64,000 nucleotides of DNA from positions 1-64,000 of the forward strand of contig JAJKFJ010021954.1 of assembly GCA_027382625.1 (NCBI GenBank), given 5' to 3'. Source of the stretch: Tetmemena sp. SeJ-2015 (lineage: Eukaryota; Ciliophora; Spirotrichea; Sporadotrichida; Oxytrichidae). Below are positions 44,740 to 55,901 of this stretch, in pieces. The notes under the pieces were generated by a model. The model was not told the DNA's origin, made no database searches, and worked only from the letters and a program-made list of their open reading frames with translations. Every line of letters begins with the position of its first letter. Position 1 is the first letter of the stretch. The translations under genes were made by a program, and so were the position numbers.

Positions 44740-47207
44740 AATGGAGTCTAGAGTAATTCTCCTCCTAATAAGCCTGCTTAATTGGTTTTCAAGTCTATTT
44801 CAAACCCCAACAAGGCTCCAGTTACCATATAACTTCCTATTAGTTCATAGACTTAGCAAACTGCTAATCAAAATCCTAATGCCCTCAAAAATATCACCAA
44901 CCTAGTTTCCAGCATTGATTAAATTAACTCATGCAAAGCAGCAATTCAACAGCAGCAAGAGAAGATCCAATTCATCCAGCATTAGTTATATCAATAGTAA
45001 ATTGTCATTTTAATTAGTTAGATCAAAGTTTGAGAAATCAAAAGCTCTGATATGAGACTTCAAAACGAGTTCAATCAGGGTTTGGTGAACCCAATCTACA
45101 CTTAGGATCAGTTGAGTATGAAAGAGAATATGCTCTTTCTTTATGTTAACTTCTTTTAAATAGTCTAAGCTACTTAGTCTAGGGCTAATTCTAAAATGGA
45201 TCTCTACTACCTTACTAGATTTCAAACCAACAGCAATCTTTCTCCAATAACTTAAATTCATGCGTAAATCATCCTTCCTTCTCTTTGAATTAAAATCAAT
45301 CAAACTCTGCTGAGAATATCCAATTGCCAGCTTAAACTGCTCAGCAAAGTAACCAAGGTAAATAATTAGTTAATTAATTTCCCCTATTAGGTAAAGCTAC
45401 AAAGAGTAAAAAAAAGAAGAATGCCAATCATGAAAATAATCAATGGATTAGAAGTTTTTCCTTAATTATGAAGGAACAAAACTCGTTAGAAAGGATAGCA
45501 AAACTTGTGCTGTCAATCAATAAGATCCTCTTTCAGCAAACTAAGCCCCAGCAAGTCCCACAAACATTCTAATCCAATCGATGGATCAAATTTCAAGTAT
45601 CTATATACTGATATAATAGAAAAAATTTCTCTGGAGAACGGGAATCCATCTGGCAACTTGGGCAACTAGGCTTTCAACTTTCCAGATGGAGGTTGGGTTT
45701 GCTCCTAGTGCTAGAATTACAACTTCTGCGGGAGGACCAAGTGCAACAGATGCCAGAAAGCAAAGTCAAAGACAGACTTCAATGGAAAGCCCAAGCACTT
45801 ACTCAAAAAACAGCAGTAATCGTCTAATGGTGGCATTCCTAATCAAGTTGAGTAAACTTAATGCGCAATGAATTTACAGACTCCTTTGACTTAGCAAAAT
45901 CAACTCTTAAACTTCTATTATAAAAATATAGTAGATTTTCATTTATTATGGTGAAGTTTTAATTGATATGGTAAAAATTATGAACAATTTTACAGATAAG
46001 CAAATCAAGTTCAATTAGTTTTTTCTCTTTGTAAATACAGTTCATAATTTATAAATCCAAATAGAGTTATAATGATTTTCCTGAAATTTATTTAGAGCAC
46101 TGTTTATAAATTATTAAAATTTAACCTATATTGCTTCACAAAATTTATAATAGCAGCTTCAAGCATAAAACCTTTCATAATTCAACTCACCCTGTCTTTA
46201 AGACTTGGCTGAGGTGAAGTGCGGTTAAGATTTGAAATCTTATGATATCTTACTGAATGACTAGGTGACTTAAGAGACCTTGAAATAGCTAGGCATTCTT
46301 AATAAATAAATCTGAATGTATACAAATGTATCTTCTTTATTTATTCTGGATGGTTTGAGCTAGGCAATTGGCGAATATAATATCAATATGAACACTCCAT
46401 CTGTCCACAATGATAATCTAATTCCTAATTCACATTTTCAGCCTCCTTAATTCACAGAAGCAGACTCAAGCAACAAAGAAAACATGGGCGCATGCAACAA
46501 CTAAGATATTTACTTTAAATTTAATGATGAAATATAACTAGCAAGCAAATATGATAAGTAGCAGCAACTAAGCGGCAGCAGTCAAGAAGCCTCTAACTGA
46601 GAGGATTGGAGACTGGGTGTGTTTGAACTGCAAGAATCTGAACTTTTCATTTAGAAAGAGCTGCAACCGATGCTAGCTCAGTAGATAGCAATCTGGTAAA
46701 GCAATTACAAATGGACCCAACATAGCTTCATTCTAATCAAACAACCCTCCTCTTTCTTTTGAGAGTTAGATGAATCTTTAGCATCTTGGCATGAGTTACT
46801 CTAATGCCTACACAGGCCAAATGAATTTGCAAAGTCAAGTTATCGATTCTCAACAGCAAATTCACCCTCATTTAAATAACCAGCAGTAGGTAGAGATGAT
46901 TACAAACTATCAGCAGTAAATGAGTCCACAGCAGTATCAAAGCATGATGGGTCAGCAACCCTAATTTTTCTATCCTTAGAACGCATTCCAATATCAAGAT
47001 GAAAGGTTGAGAAATTTTTAGAACTAGTAACTTGGTATGGCTGGCCTGCTTTAAGATTAATAAGCGGCTGCCAATTTTCAGTTGTAAGGAAGCAAGATGA
47101 TCCCTCCTCAAGCAGCATTCACTAACTAATTCACTGGTTTCAAAGCTTCTGCAAAAGCCTTTTACCCGACTGGTTACATAGCTGGCGACAATTCGAGAAA
47201 CTAGTGA
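44740..47207 (+). CDS. Gln/Asn-rich protein with two RanBP2-type zinc fingers
   Basis: Plus-strand coding starts upstream of SPPNKPAQLVFKSISNPNK, TIQLPISSQTQQTANQNPN and the helical SSIDQINSCKAAIQQQQEK; the true ATG is not fixed. Around 45690 is the first RanBP2-type zinc finger, GGWVCSQCQNYNFCGRTKCN followed by RCQK (W-x-C-x2-C-x10-C-x2-C with the conserved Asn). After an AT-rich insert and segments NTPSVHNDNLIPNSHFQPP and SSNKENMGACNNQDIYFKF, the second finger GDWVCLNCKNLNFSFRKSCN/RCQ is near 46610. A Met/Gln-rich tail ends FYPTGYIAGDNSRNQ at TGA 47205-47207. These fingers bind single-stranded RNA (ZRANB2, FUS) or proteins in known families, so an RNA-binding role is likely. The paired finger plus prion-like tail is a common layout for RNP proteins. 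Confidence 0.75.
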
Positions 47208-47733
47208 GCAGCAAATAGAAAGCATTAAGTGGGGAGGGAATTCTTGCTCAAGGTATAGAGTGAGTGAGAGTAATCTAAGTCAAAATATTTGAGTTTTTAT
47301 GAGCACCTCAGTGAACGAACGGTCAAGGATCTAGCGTGAACTTTGAGTGCAAGCATCTGTCAGTGTACTTTAAAATAACCTATCTCCCTTAAGCTTATAA
47401 TGCCAGCAGGCAGCATCACTTCTTTCATAAGCTCTTAAACATTCTCTAAACTTCCTTAGTCGAGAATAAGCAAATACTCTTCAAGTCTGAGGCGTGAAGA
47501 GGATTTTATAGAGCACTCTACTTATTAAATTAGCTTTGGTTTCATTGTAACTCTAAATTGTTGTTATTCAAATTGGATTGTATTTGTAAAAATTAATTGA
47601 CTTATTGCAGACATACTCTAATAGTTTGAATAATCTTGCCTACCAAAGTATCTTTTGAATACGAACTAAACTTTTCTAATTGCAAAATAAGCCTAATTTA
47701 ATATGAAACTACAATACTCAAATTCACTTTCCC

Positions 47734-49507
47734 TCAACCCATCTTAATGATACCTGCTGCGATAAGTTTATTGATGCTTTCGTTAATGAAAGGATCTCTG
47801 AGGGCATCTTGGGCAGAGGCAGGGTTCTCTTGCAAATCCTTGAGTACCTAGTTTATTCTAGGATCTCTTAGAAGCATCTAGATTTCAGGGTCGGCCATGG
47901 CATGTCTAACTCTCTCTTCGTCAGGGCGATCACCTCCATAGGCTCCCATTTGAATAGCCATCATGGTCTTTTGCTTGCCCTCTTGGCACTCCCTCGAGTT
48001 AGGATCGAGCTTGAGACCTTGGTCGTAGGCTTGGAGAGCTTTGTGGTATTCCTTTACCAAATGGTGAGCTCCTCCCTTACGCACCCATCCCTTGACAAAT
48101 GTAGGATCTAGAGACACACACTTCTCTGCATCCTTGAGAGCGTAGTTACCCTCTAGGAGCTTAATGTAGGCAGCGCATCTGTTAGAGTAGAGACTCTTGC
48201 TCTGAGGATCACGACGAAGACCCTCGGTATACTCCTTCACAGCACTGGGGAAATCACCCTTCTCAAAGAAAGCGTTACCTGCAAGTCTGTGCTCCTCAGC
48301 CTTGACAGGGTCAAGATACTTGCGCTCCTCATCATCCTTCTTCATACGCTCAGCCTTCTTGAGAGCATCCTTCACTGTGTGATCATTGTTCTCAAGTAGA
48401 GATTGTCTGAAGAGTTCGATGGCCTCTTCGTAGAAGCCAAGCTGCAACTTTGCATTTGCCTTTCTGGCCATAGCTTTTCCAAGTTTGACGTAGTCGTAGT
48501 TTCCACCCTTAGACTTCTCGATTGCGGTATCGCACTCTTGAATACACTTCTCAAAATCCTTCATTTCAAAGTAGCAAGCTGCCTTGTTGTTGTGATAGGT
48601 AACGTCATGCTCATATATTTCAAGGGCTTGAGAGTAAAGCTGAAGAGCCTGCTCGAACTGCTTCTTCTTGTAGAACTCATTTCCCTCTAGCTTCTTTTGC
48701 TCAGCTTGCTTATGTTTGGCAAGACGCTCCTTCTCTTCAGTAGGGAGAGCTTCTTCAGCAGCTCTTCTTCTTTTCTCCTCTTCCTCTGCTTCTCTCTTCT
48801 TGCGCTCTTCCTCTGCCTTTCTACGCTGCTCCTCTTCCTACTCCTTGTTTTTCATGCGCTCTCCTTGCATCTCCATGAGATCGATGCCAGTCAGCTCCTT
48901 GAAAACGTCCATGAATCTTGGATCGGTTTGCATAACTTGCATGAGCATCTGGGGATTCTGCTTGACCATTTCAAACATGTTGCGGAACTTCACATCCTCG
49001 AAGTACTTAGAGATTCTAGGATTCATCATGAGCTTAGCCATGGCTTGAGGGCCGAACATGCCGTCTCCGCCTTCCTCTTCTGCCTTCTTATCTTATTTGC
49101 ACTTATCCAAGCCTTGCTTCAGCTGAGCATTCTCAGGGTCCAACTGGATTCCCTTCCTATATAAAATTCATTATCATCCCTTCTCGTAGTCAGCGATAGC
49201 TTCGTCAAGTTTTCCCATGCCATGGAGAGCCATAGCTCTGCGCTGGAAGCCCTTGCCCCAGTCAGGCTTGATCTCAATACACTTCTCTCCGTCCTTAAGA
49301 GCGTCAGCGAATTAGTTGAGGTTGTAGTAGCAGGCAGAGCGGTTTGAGTAGAGAGTGTGGTCGAAGGGAGTCTCAGTGATAGCACCTGTGAAGTGCTCGA
49401 TTGCCTTGTGGAAGTCCTTAGCTCCGAAAGCCTTGGTTCCAAGTTTTAAAGTCTTAAAAGTTAATCTTATAAAGAGATATACTGATAAGTTCTTTTTGAG
49501 TAGCCAT
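47734..49507 (-). CDS. STI1: STI1/HOP Hsp70-Hsp90 organising co-chaperone
   Basis: Minus-strand ATG at 49507, TGA at 47734-47736, about 566 residues after removing two IESs. Domain order is that of STI1/HOP. TPR1: GTKAFGAKDFHKAIEHFTGA, TLYSNRSACYYNL, KGFQRRAMALHGMGKLDEAI. DP1: MAKLMMNPRISKYFEDVKF with MDVFKELTGIDLMEMQG. A charged linker (EEEEKRRRAAEEALPTEEK) precedes TPR2A (EGNEFYKKKQFEQALQLYSQ, VTYHNNKAACYFEMKDFEKC) and TPR2B (HRLAGNAFFEKGDFPSAVKE, KSLYSNRCAAYIKLLEGNY, FVKGWVRKGGAHHLVKEY). DP2: IQMLLRDPRINQVLKDLQ, INESINKLIAAGIIKMG. The TPRs bind the C-terminal EEVD tails of Hsp70 and Hsp90 and hand clients between them in the cytosol. Third positions are GC-rich compared with neighbours, consistent with high expression. 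This is the most secure gene in the window. Confidence 0.96.
49150..49176 (-). other. 27-bp IES in STI1, pointer GAAGGGA
   Basis: TCCCTTC (GAAGGGA on the coding strand) at 49150-49156 and 49177-49183. Excision restores ADYEKGIQLDPENAQLKQG, a canonical TPR helix; the insert has neither GT nor AG termini on the coding strand. Confidence 0.93.
49441..49486 (-). other. 46-bp IES near the STI1 start, pointer AACTT
   Basis: AAGTT (AACTT on the coding strand) at 49441-49445 and 49487-49491. Excision gives MATQKELGTKAFGAKDF, the expected start of TPR1. Confidence 0.9.
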
Positions 49508-49599
49508 TTATTGCGATTGGAAAGATAACTAGAAGTTTCTAGAAGTAATTATTGATAATTATTGCTCATAGCTTTAAATTAAGACTTACTTTGCTAGAA

Positions 49600-50930
49600 T
49601 TTTATGATATGATCAGTCCTTCTTGATATTGAATTCCAATATCTTGAGTAACCGGGAACAAGATAGTTAATTTAAGGAAGCTAGAGAAGACTTTTACTTT
49701 CCAACATGCTTTTTTCAAATTAGTCTTAAGCATCAGCCCCATACCATCTTCCTTACTTACTTTGCCTAAATACTCCAGCAGAGCCAGCTTATGCTAGAGA
49801 TCTGCTAGAAACATTAAAAATTTCCCTTTCTTCTTACTCGCTATCGACAATTTCCTTTATCAATTACAAGTCATCTACATTCTTTATTCCCGAGGGGAGT
49901 TTTACAATATCATCATAAGAGGGAATCCTCATCAGTCCATAGTCATTTGGAGCCAAGGACATCATCGTAACTTTCAAGTTTTAATTTCTGATTAGCTGAT
50001 GTCCTTCATGCATAGGAATAAACTAAGTCTTAATAGGAGATTCGTAGTTACGCTTTTAAGGATTAAAGGAACTTTAGAGAGAGCCTTTCTATCCTTCAGT
50101 GAGGTATGACTCTTAAGTAATATTTCTACTCTTGTTGAACATTATCAAACTGCAGCCCTCTCCTAGCTCTCATCATTTTCTTTATGGTTGGATAAAGGCA
50201 TTCGCTCTTTGATGAAAGTCTATCGCAAGCTGTCAGAAGCAATATTTAGTCCTTAGTGAGAATAAGCTGCAGCATTCTTAGTCATGTTAAAGAGGACTTA
50301 GTGGGCATATTTGTCTTTGAGCTTCTTACCCTTCTCTCTTGGGTGATCTCTTTGAATTTACTCCTAGCGCAGAATAAAGCTGCCTGCAGTAATAAGGTTA
50401 TCCTCTTTTGCATGTTGATCTGTTGAGTCAGCCTTATGTCTTACAATCCTCAGCTGCACTTGTTTTGCAGTGTGATTAGGCATCACTTGAGCTTGAGGAA
50501 GTGAGAAATGGCTTTTGGATACAGTAATACCCTATTAAGGGGCAGACAGGCTTCCAAAAACAAGCTTGTCATCTAAGTTTGCGGCTTTTGGTGAGGTTTG
50601 AATCGAGTGCATCTGCTGTTGCTACAAAGATCTGCTGTGACTTTAGTTCTTATGATGGTGATTCTGCTTGGCTTATATAAGGATCATTTTATGATCGAGC
50701 TGGCTCTTGACTTTTTTCATGAATATTTCTAGACTCTGGAACTGCTTCAGCTAAATAAAGCATTGAAAGATGAATTCTTTCATTTATCGTTAAGCTGTCT
50801 GTGGTTGACTTGTTTCATCTTTGCCTTGAGAGGGTCTTCGAATGAGAATGAAGTGCCAAGTGGGTCCTTGTCAACAAATTGCTTTCCCTTGCCTAAGGAC
50901 CTTGAGTTTACTGGGGCCAATAATAATCAA
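49600..50930 (-). CDS. Unrecognised gene, IES-interrupted
   Basis: Minus-strand coding from about 50930. SFSFEDPLKAKM joins across an IES (pointer ATGAAA) to KEFIFQCFIQLKQFQSLEIF and MKKVKSQLDHKMILIQAKQ, a His/Ser/Gln run, NLDDKLVFGSLSAPQQGITV, SKSHFSLPQAQVMPNHTAKQ, VQLRIVRHKADSTDQHAKED and NLITAGSFILRQEQIQRDH. Then LFNMTKNAAAYSHQGLNI, FIPMHEGHQLIRNQNLKVT and MMSLAPNDYGLMRIPSYDDI follow. The frame is open for about 400 codons using TAA/TAG as Gln. No in-frame TGA is met before the STI1 gene, so the true end (around 49600-49690) must come from a frame change by an IES or from an unseen segment. No domain recognised. Confidence 0.55.
50778..50812 (-). other. 35-bp IES, pointer ATGAAA (TTTCAT on plus)
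   Basis: TTTCAT at 50778-50783 and 50813-50818. The unexcised frame reaches TGA within the insert; excision gives EDPLKAKMKEFIFQCF in frame. Confidence 0.7.
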
Positions 50931-51236
50931 AGATAAGATAATACTATACTTTTTATAAGCTGGAAGACGAATTCGAGGATAAAAGTAATTTGTCCATAAT
51001 TTATTTGCTATTGCTACTACGGAATTAAAGTCTATAAATCTATCGCCTTTTCTCCCAATTATTGATCTATTCGAACACTCTATGATTTATGTAGAGTCCT
51101 TGCTATTTATTTAACTTTATTTTTAATGCCAAAATAAAATGGCAAGGTAAAGTAATGATTATTTGCAGAAAAATAATGCGAGAATATTTTGATTGAAGTT
51201 TTCTTGTGTTAATATAAATCAGTTTTAAGAAATAAA
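50931..51236. other. Divergent intergenic region
   Basis: About 300 bp of AT-rich DNA between a minus-strand gene start and a plus-strand gene start (ATG 51237). Expected to contain both 5' regions; no specific motif identified. Confidence 0.45.
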
Positions 51237-53964
51237 ATGTTGGCAGACTCTGAGTTCACCTAAAAGAGTGGGTTGGGCACTTCTATGTTCTCTCGCCCTG
51301 GCAAGTTCACCACCTTCTAGTATCTGTGTTTTAGTTCCAGTGGAGGGGAAGCCATCGATCCCAACTCATTATCAATAAAATTAGAGAAAGTTTTAAGGGG
51401 ATGTAGCAATTTCTTATTTTAAATAGGGAAGGATACTATTGACGAGAAGGGTGCCAAGAAGAAACCAAAGGGAGATTACTACAAAGGCAAATTCTAAAAC
51501 AACTTTATAATTAATATAATTTTCATCACTTTTATAATATAAAATATGTTGCTATTTGCAATTGACTCTTTATTTATTAGTTACTTGATAGGGAATCAGT
51601 TGGACTAAATTGGCGTAACTTCAAGCAGGAGTAGTGTGGTCGGTCCAGGAAATGATATGAATAGTTCCCTTTTACACCAACCAGATAATAAAGTAGCTAG
51701 TCAGTAGGACTAAGAGCATATCACCCAGAATATAATCACCGTCACTATATAATTGTAATTCTTACTTCAGAAGATGGCTGAAATAGCTTTGCTTTAAAAG
51801 AAGCAGCAGGAGTTTGAGAAGGAGATGAAACTCAGAAAGAAAAGGGAGAACTAAAGAGCCAACAGGTCAGCTGCTCACACCAAGGCTCAACTTCTCAATT
51901 CTCATGAGAGAGAAATTGAAAAATATTATTTGCACATTTACAGAGAGGATAACACAACTTTAAGAAGACAAGGAAGGCAGATGCTACTTTCAAAGCAGTC
52001 CCCAGAGAATAAGCTTAATTTTATATTATCCAGACCTCTAATAGACATTTAATTTTGCTTCAGTCTATATCGTAAGCCTTATAAACTTAATAAGAAGATG
52101 AATACCTATCTCTAAATCTTGATTCAGAGGTTACATTTGCTATAATAAATGGTGTAGGCTTACAAGAAAGAGGATAATCCAGAGAACCTATTCAAGTATA
52201 ATCCAAAATTTGATGTCATAGACAAGAAATAGTCTCCTGATTTCAAGTTTGACTACGGTCAGAAAGGATAGCCCCTCGAGAAGCAAGGAGTCCGCCTCTG
52301 CGACAAACTCTCTTAGTAAATTTTGTTATTTCTTAAATAATTTTCAGGGCTTGCAAGATGATGAGTCATTATGAAAACACTTCTGGAGAAGAAAGGTGTG
52401 ACCTGATGAGGAAAACTGCTTAGCCAAATAGATAACAGCAAATTAGTTAGGCACAACGACAGATGGCACCAATGGCGGTTAATAAGAAAATTTAATTGAA
52501 CTTGTGAAGTACAGCAAGATCAAAGAGAATAAAACGCAGCTCAGATAGGAGGAACAAATATTGTGGTGTCCAAAATTCTTAAAATTAAAATGGGTTTCAG
52601 ACTACAAACCTGCTCAAACAATTGTAGCTTCATAAGGCTAATCACCAATAAGAATAATATGAAATCTTCGCAAGAGTCTTTGTCTCCTATTAAGAGCGCA
52701 CATAATTACTAATGTGTTTTAAATTAATCAAAGTAGAGATGCAATTAAGCATAAACGGGATACTTTAATCTTGAAGGAGGAGGATGAGAAATTGTTCAGA
52801 CTTTCTTAATTCTTGAGTCAGAGCTAAAGCTATGAATGCTCCCCTCCATATTTAAATCGCTCGTTGGGTTATCCCAACAATCTAGAGTCGACTACAAAAG
52901 CAGGAACTGCCTTTCCTTTTGGACAGAGTGGGATGGGTTTCAATTCTACAAGATCAGGTGGCGGTGGAAATATTACTGGTATTAATTTTGGAGCGTCATA
53001 GAGGGGATACTTAAGTCGCTACGGGAAGAGTGGAGTCTATTGTTTGATAGATATTAATAAGTAAAAGAATAGGGACTTTTACTATGACCATATCTAGGGG
53101 CCTCACGAAGCAAGGTTTGAGAATATTCAATAAAATGCCATAACCCTTCACTAAAGTAAAGCATGTTGCTTTTCAATATCTCCCGATTGATATTAGAGAT
53201 TTTTAGTTTTTGCTTCTCCTGAGTTTGAAAAATATCCTTAGAGGAGATCATTCTTAGAAGGCAATCGACTGCAAGGAGCAGCAGTTGTTGGTGATTAGTT
53301 TAAGCGCTCAGGTGAAGGAAGCTCAGAGGATCCTTCTTTAAAATCTGGATCCTTAAAAAATGGAGGGTATAAGATGGGGCATCCAAATTACGATCCTAAA
53401 TACGACTAAACTCAAACAAAGCTCTCTATTGGAATTCCCAAGTTTTCTAAGATGCTTCAGCGTAGTGACATAACTAATGACAAGAATTTTCACGTTCCTG
53501 ACCATTACGACTCAGATTAATAAGTTTAAGATTTATAAGCATTTCAAGATCTAATATTGAAGGGGTAAGATATGCAGTCAAGCTTCAAAAGAGGTTATCC
53601 TCAGATTGGCTTTCATAAGCAACTGCCCAGAGATGACAGAATTTTCAATATCAACGAGGGGAATAACCTGAAGGCGAAAGAGGAGTCCATATTGGAAAAA
53701 CTGCAGCACTTAGATTTATACCCTCCGAGAAGAGCGATTGCTCTTGCAGATGGTAGTATTTTTACTACCGGGGGTAAGGGCTCTACAATTAGTTCAGTCA
53801 TACCAAGTGGAGCGATCAGCAAACATAGAGGAAGTGCTAAGGAAAATCTTACCAAAGTGATATTAGATGAGTTAACTCTAAGTTTTTATGAAGTGATTAA
53901 CAAAGGAAGCTTGAGTGTGAAGGCTGATATAAGCTTTCTTAATTATCTTATAGATGAAGTCTGA
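51237..53964 (+). CDS. Long charged protein of unknown function, IES-interrupted
   Basis: ATG 51237 begins MLADSEFTQKSGLGTSMFSR, PGKFTTFQYLCFSSSGGEAI. Later MDSs encode GAKKKPKGDYYKGKF, IGVTSSRSSVVGPGNDMNS, a coiled-coil MAEIALLQKKQQEFEKEMKL, EREIEKYYLHIYREDNTTL, KFDVIDKKQSPDFKFDYGQ and CPKFLKLKWVSDYKPAQTI. A Gly/Ser/Phe region (TAFPFGQSGMGFNSTRSG) follows, then VAFQYLPIDIRDFQFLLL, MGHPNYDPKYDQTQTKLS, FHVPDHYDSDQQVQDLQAF and FKRGYPQIGFHKQLPRDDRI. The last part has LDLYPPRRAIALADGSIFTT and INKGSLSVKADISFLNYLID to TGA 53962-53964. It may be one protein of roughly 800 residues or two. The Phe-Gly content is too sparse to call a nucleoporin. No family recognised. Confidence 0.5.
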
Positions 53965-54528
53965 TAATATTTTAAGCAAACATGATAGCAAGTCCAACTA
54001 TAGCTTTACTTTGATGTCAGCAGGAGCGGCAGGTGCTTTTGGATAACTAGGTGGTGGATCCATCGTCACTTCTTCTTAAATCAATGCTCAATTTGAACAC
54101 AGCGCTCAGAATTAAACCTTCACTCTAGATGGAGAAGATATTGCCTTCAATGCTTTCAATAATTTAATGAATTAGTTAAAATCTACTTAACTTTCAGTCC
54201 ATCTAATCAGATAAGACTAGACCAGAGAAGAGGCAACTCTATAGGAAGAGGTGGGGAATTATTTACTGCCTCTGCTTCCAAGCCTAGGTAACTTCAAGAT
54301 CCTTCTTTAATTATCTCGTTTAAAATGAATCCTCCTCCTAGAGACATTTAAGCCATTATGATTAAAAAGCAGAAGCAGCAGTCTCTGAATAGAATGAGCC
54401 TTGAGCAGAAGATTCTCACTGGTTTCTACAAAGTAGATAGTAGACTCAACAAGAAGAGAGGAAGCTAAGGTAGTGTACCCTAGTCGAGAGAAGACTATCA
54501 AATCTAAGTTGAAGAGGTGTCTAATTGA
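53954..54528 (+). CDS. Gln-rich segment or small gene, function unknown
   Basis: ATG 53954, overlapping the preceding stop by 11 bp in another frame, opens MKSDNILSKHDSKSNYSFTL, MSAGAAGAFGQLGGGSIVTS and FTLDGEDIAFNAFNNLMNQL. A shifted frame then reads IRLDQRRGNSIGRGGELF, MNPPPRDIQAIMIKKQKQQS, LNRMSLEQKILTGFYKVDSR and SREDYQIQVEEVSN to TGA 54526-54528, so at least one IES lies between. It could equally be the C-terminus of the preceding gene if an unrecognised IES removes the TGA at 53962. No domain seen. Confidence 0.45.
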
Positions 54529-54606
54529 TTTGCTTAAACTCATTTTCCATTTCATTCCTTGAGTATTTAGAAGATAATTCAAGGATTTTAAAATTTAAAT
54601 TACAAA

Positions 54607-55896
54607 ATGAACGATCGCTCTTATCAAGGCAGCAATAATTAAAGAGTTGCTCTAGGCAGTAATGCTCACACTTCTAGCCTCGCCAAAACTTTCCAGGAGA
54701 CCTCACCTTCTCGTTACCAACTTTTTTATAATGAATAATTATATTAATAACCTGATAGTCTGTACTCAGACAAAACAAATGAGTTCCCTCGTTTCAGAAC
54801 TAATGACTACTCCAAGCCCGAGCTTGAGAATCTAAAGACTTTAAACTCGCAAAACTTGGTCAGCTTGAACAATCAGCAACAGCTTAACCAGATGTAGTTC
54901 TAAAATGCAAATAGCTCCCAAGCTTAATAGAGCCGCTACCCAATCTTCAAGTAAGCCTTTTTAATTAGGTTAAACAATAATTTAGTGGGAGAGATCGAGA
55001 AGGTCTTGCTGCATAAGCAGCAACTTAAAGATAGATGGGCAAAAATGAATTAGTACAAAGGGAAAGCTATTCTACTAAGAACTATCAGCAGGCATAGTTC
55101 ACTGCAAACTTTAATTTAAATTCAATAGTATTAGGATTATAGAGTTACTTTAAAACTTGAATTCTTCCTCCAAGCAACAATCTCAAGGCGGGATTAGCTA
55201 TGGGTAGGTTGCAACAAACAATGATCAGCAAATCAACTCGAGGGGGAACTAAGAGAGGCAGGAGATTCTTGATTACTTATAAGGTGTTTAAAATATTTTT
55301 AAATAAAAGGTGATGAATTCCCAGAAGGAGAATCAAACTATCTACTTTATTTTTTCATTTTACGAATAAGAGGAAGTTCCCGCTCAGTATTATGAGTCTG
55401 AGTATCCAACCTCTTCCTATGACTACTCAGTTCCAAATCATCTTGTGATGAAATATTTACTCATCTTTTAAGTTCTTATGAACCACCTACAAAGAGACTT
55501 AGCTTTTCCTGCATAGCCTTAGTAAAAGGGAATAAACTCAGTCAATTCAGAGCGAGCAATCCCAGCTTATCAGCAGCAGCCTTTGAACTCCATCTAAGCA
55601 TCTAACTTTGCAGCAAAAGTAGCAGCAATTGTTTTAGACTTAGAACAATCAAAGTCAAGGACTGTAGAAGTTAGAGCTTTAGTGTTTATTTGTTTTTATA
55701 ATTTTGCTATTTTTAGCTTGACCTTAAAAAGGTATCTCCAATAAAGTTATAAAATGCCCCTTTGAAAAGCGGTCATCAAGCACCAACTTTAAATACTCCT
55801 ACTTAGTAATAGCAGCAGATAAGTTAAAGAGGAGGAGATTTCACACCCAAATTCATGGAGGCCTAAGATTCAACTTATTATATGCATAAAGTGTGA
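54607..55896 (+). CDS. Asn/Gln-rich low-complexity protein
   Basis: ATG 54607 starts MNDRSYQGSNNQRVALGSNA, then FQETSPSRYQLFYNEQLYQQ, FRTNDYSKPELENLKTLNSQ, VSLNNQQQLNQMQFQNANSS and LNNNLVGEIEKVLLHKQQLK, RWAKMNQ. Further parts are SSSKQQSQGGISYGQVATNN, RQEILDYLQGVQN, EVPAQYYESEYPTSSYDYSV, VNSERAIPAYQQQPLNSIQ and a tail LKKVSPIKLQNAPLKSGHQA with GGDFTPKFMEAQDSTYYM to TGA 55894-55896. The composition is prion-like with one short helical segment (GEIEKVLLHKQQLKDRW). Several IESs are implied by frame changes. Likely a disordered RNP or scaffold protein, but that is composition-based inference only. Confidence 0.55.
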
Positions 55897-55901
55897 TTAT
55901 A

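Noticed and set aside
47902..49164. Plus-strand ORFs of 69-155 codons opposite STI1
   Set aside because: Mirror images of the GC-rich STI1 coding sequence, with no independent domain.
52880..53000. FG-nucleoporin identity for the 51-54 kb protein
   Set aside because: Only a few Phe-Gly dipeptides; no repeated FG pattern.
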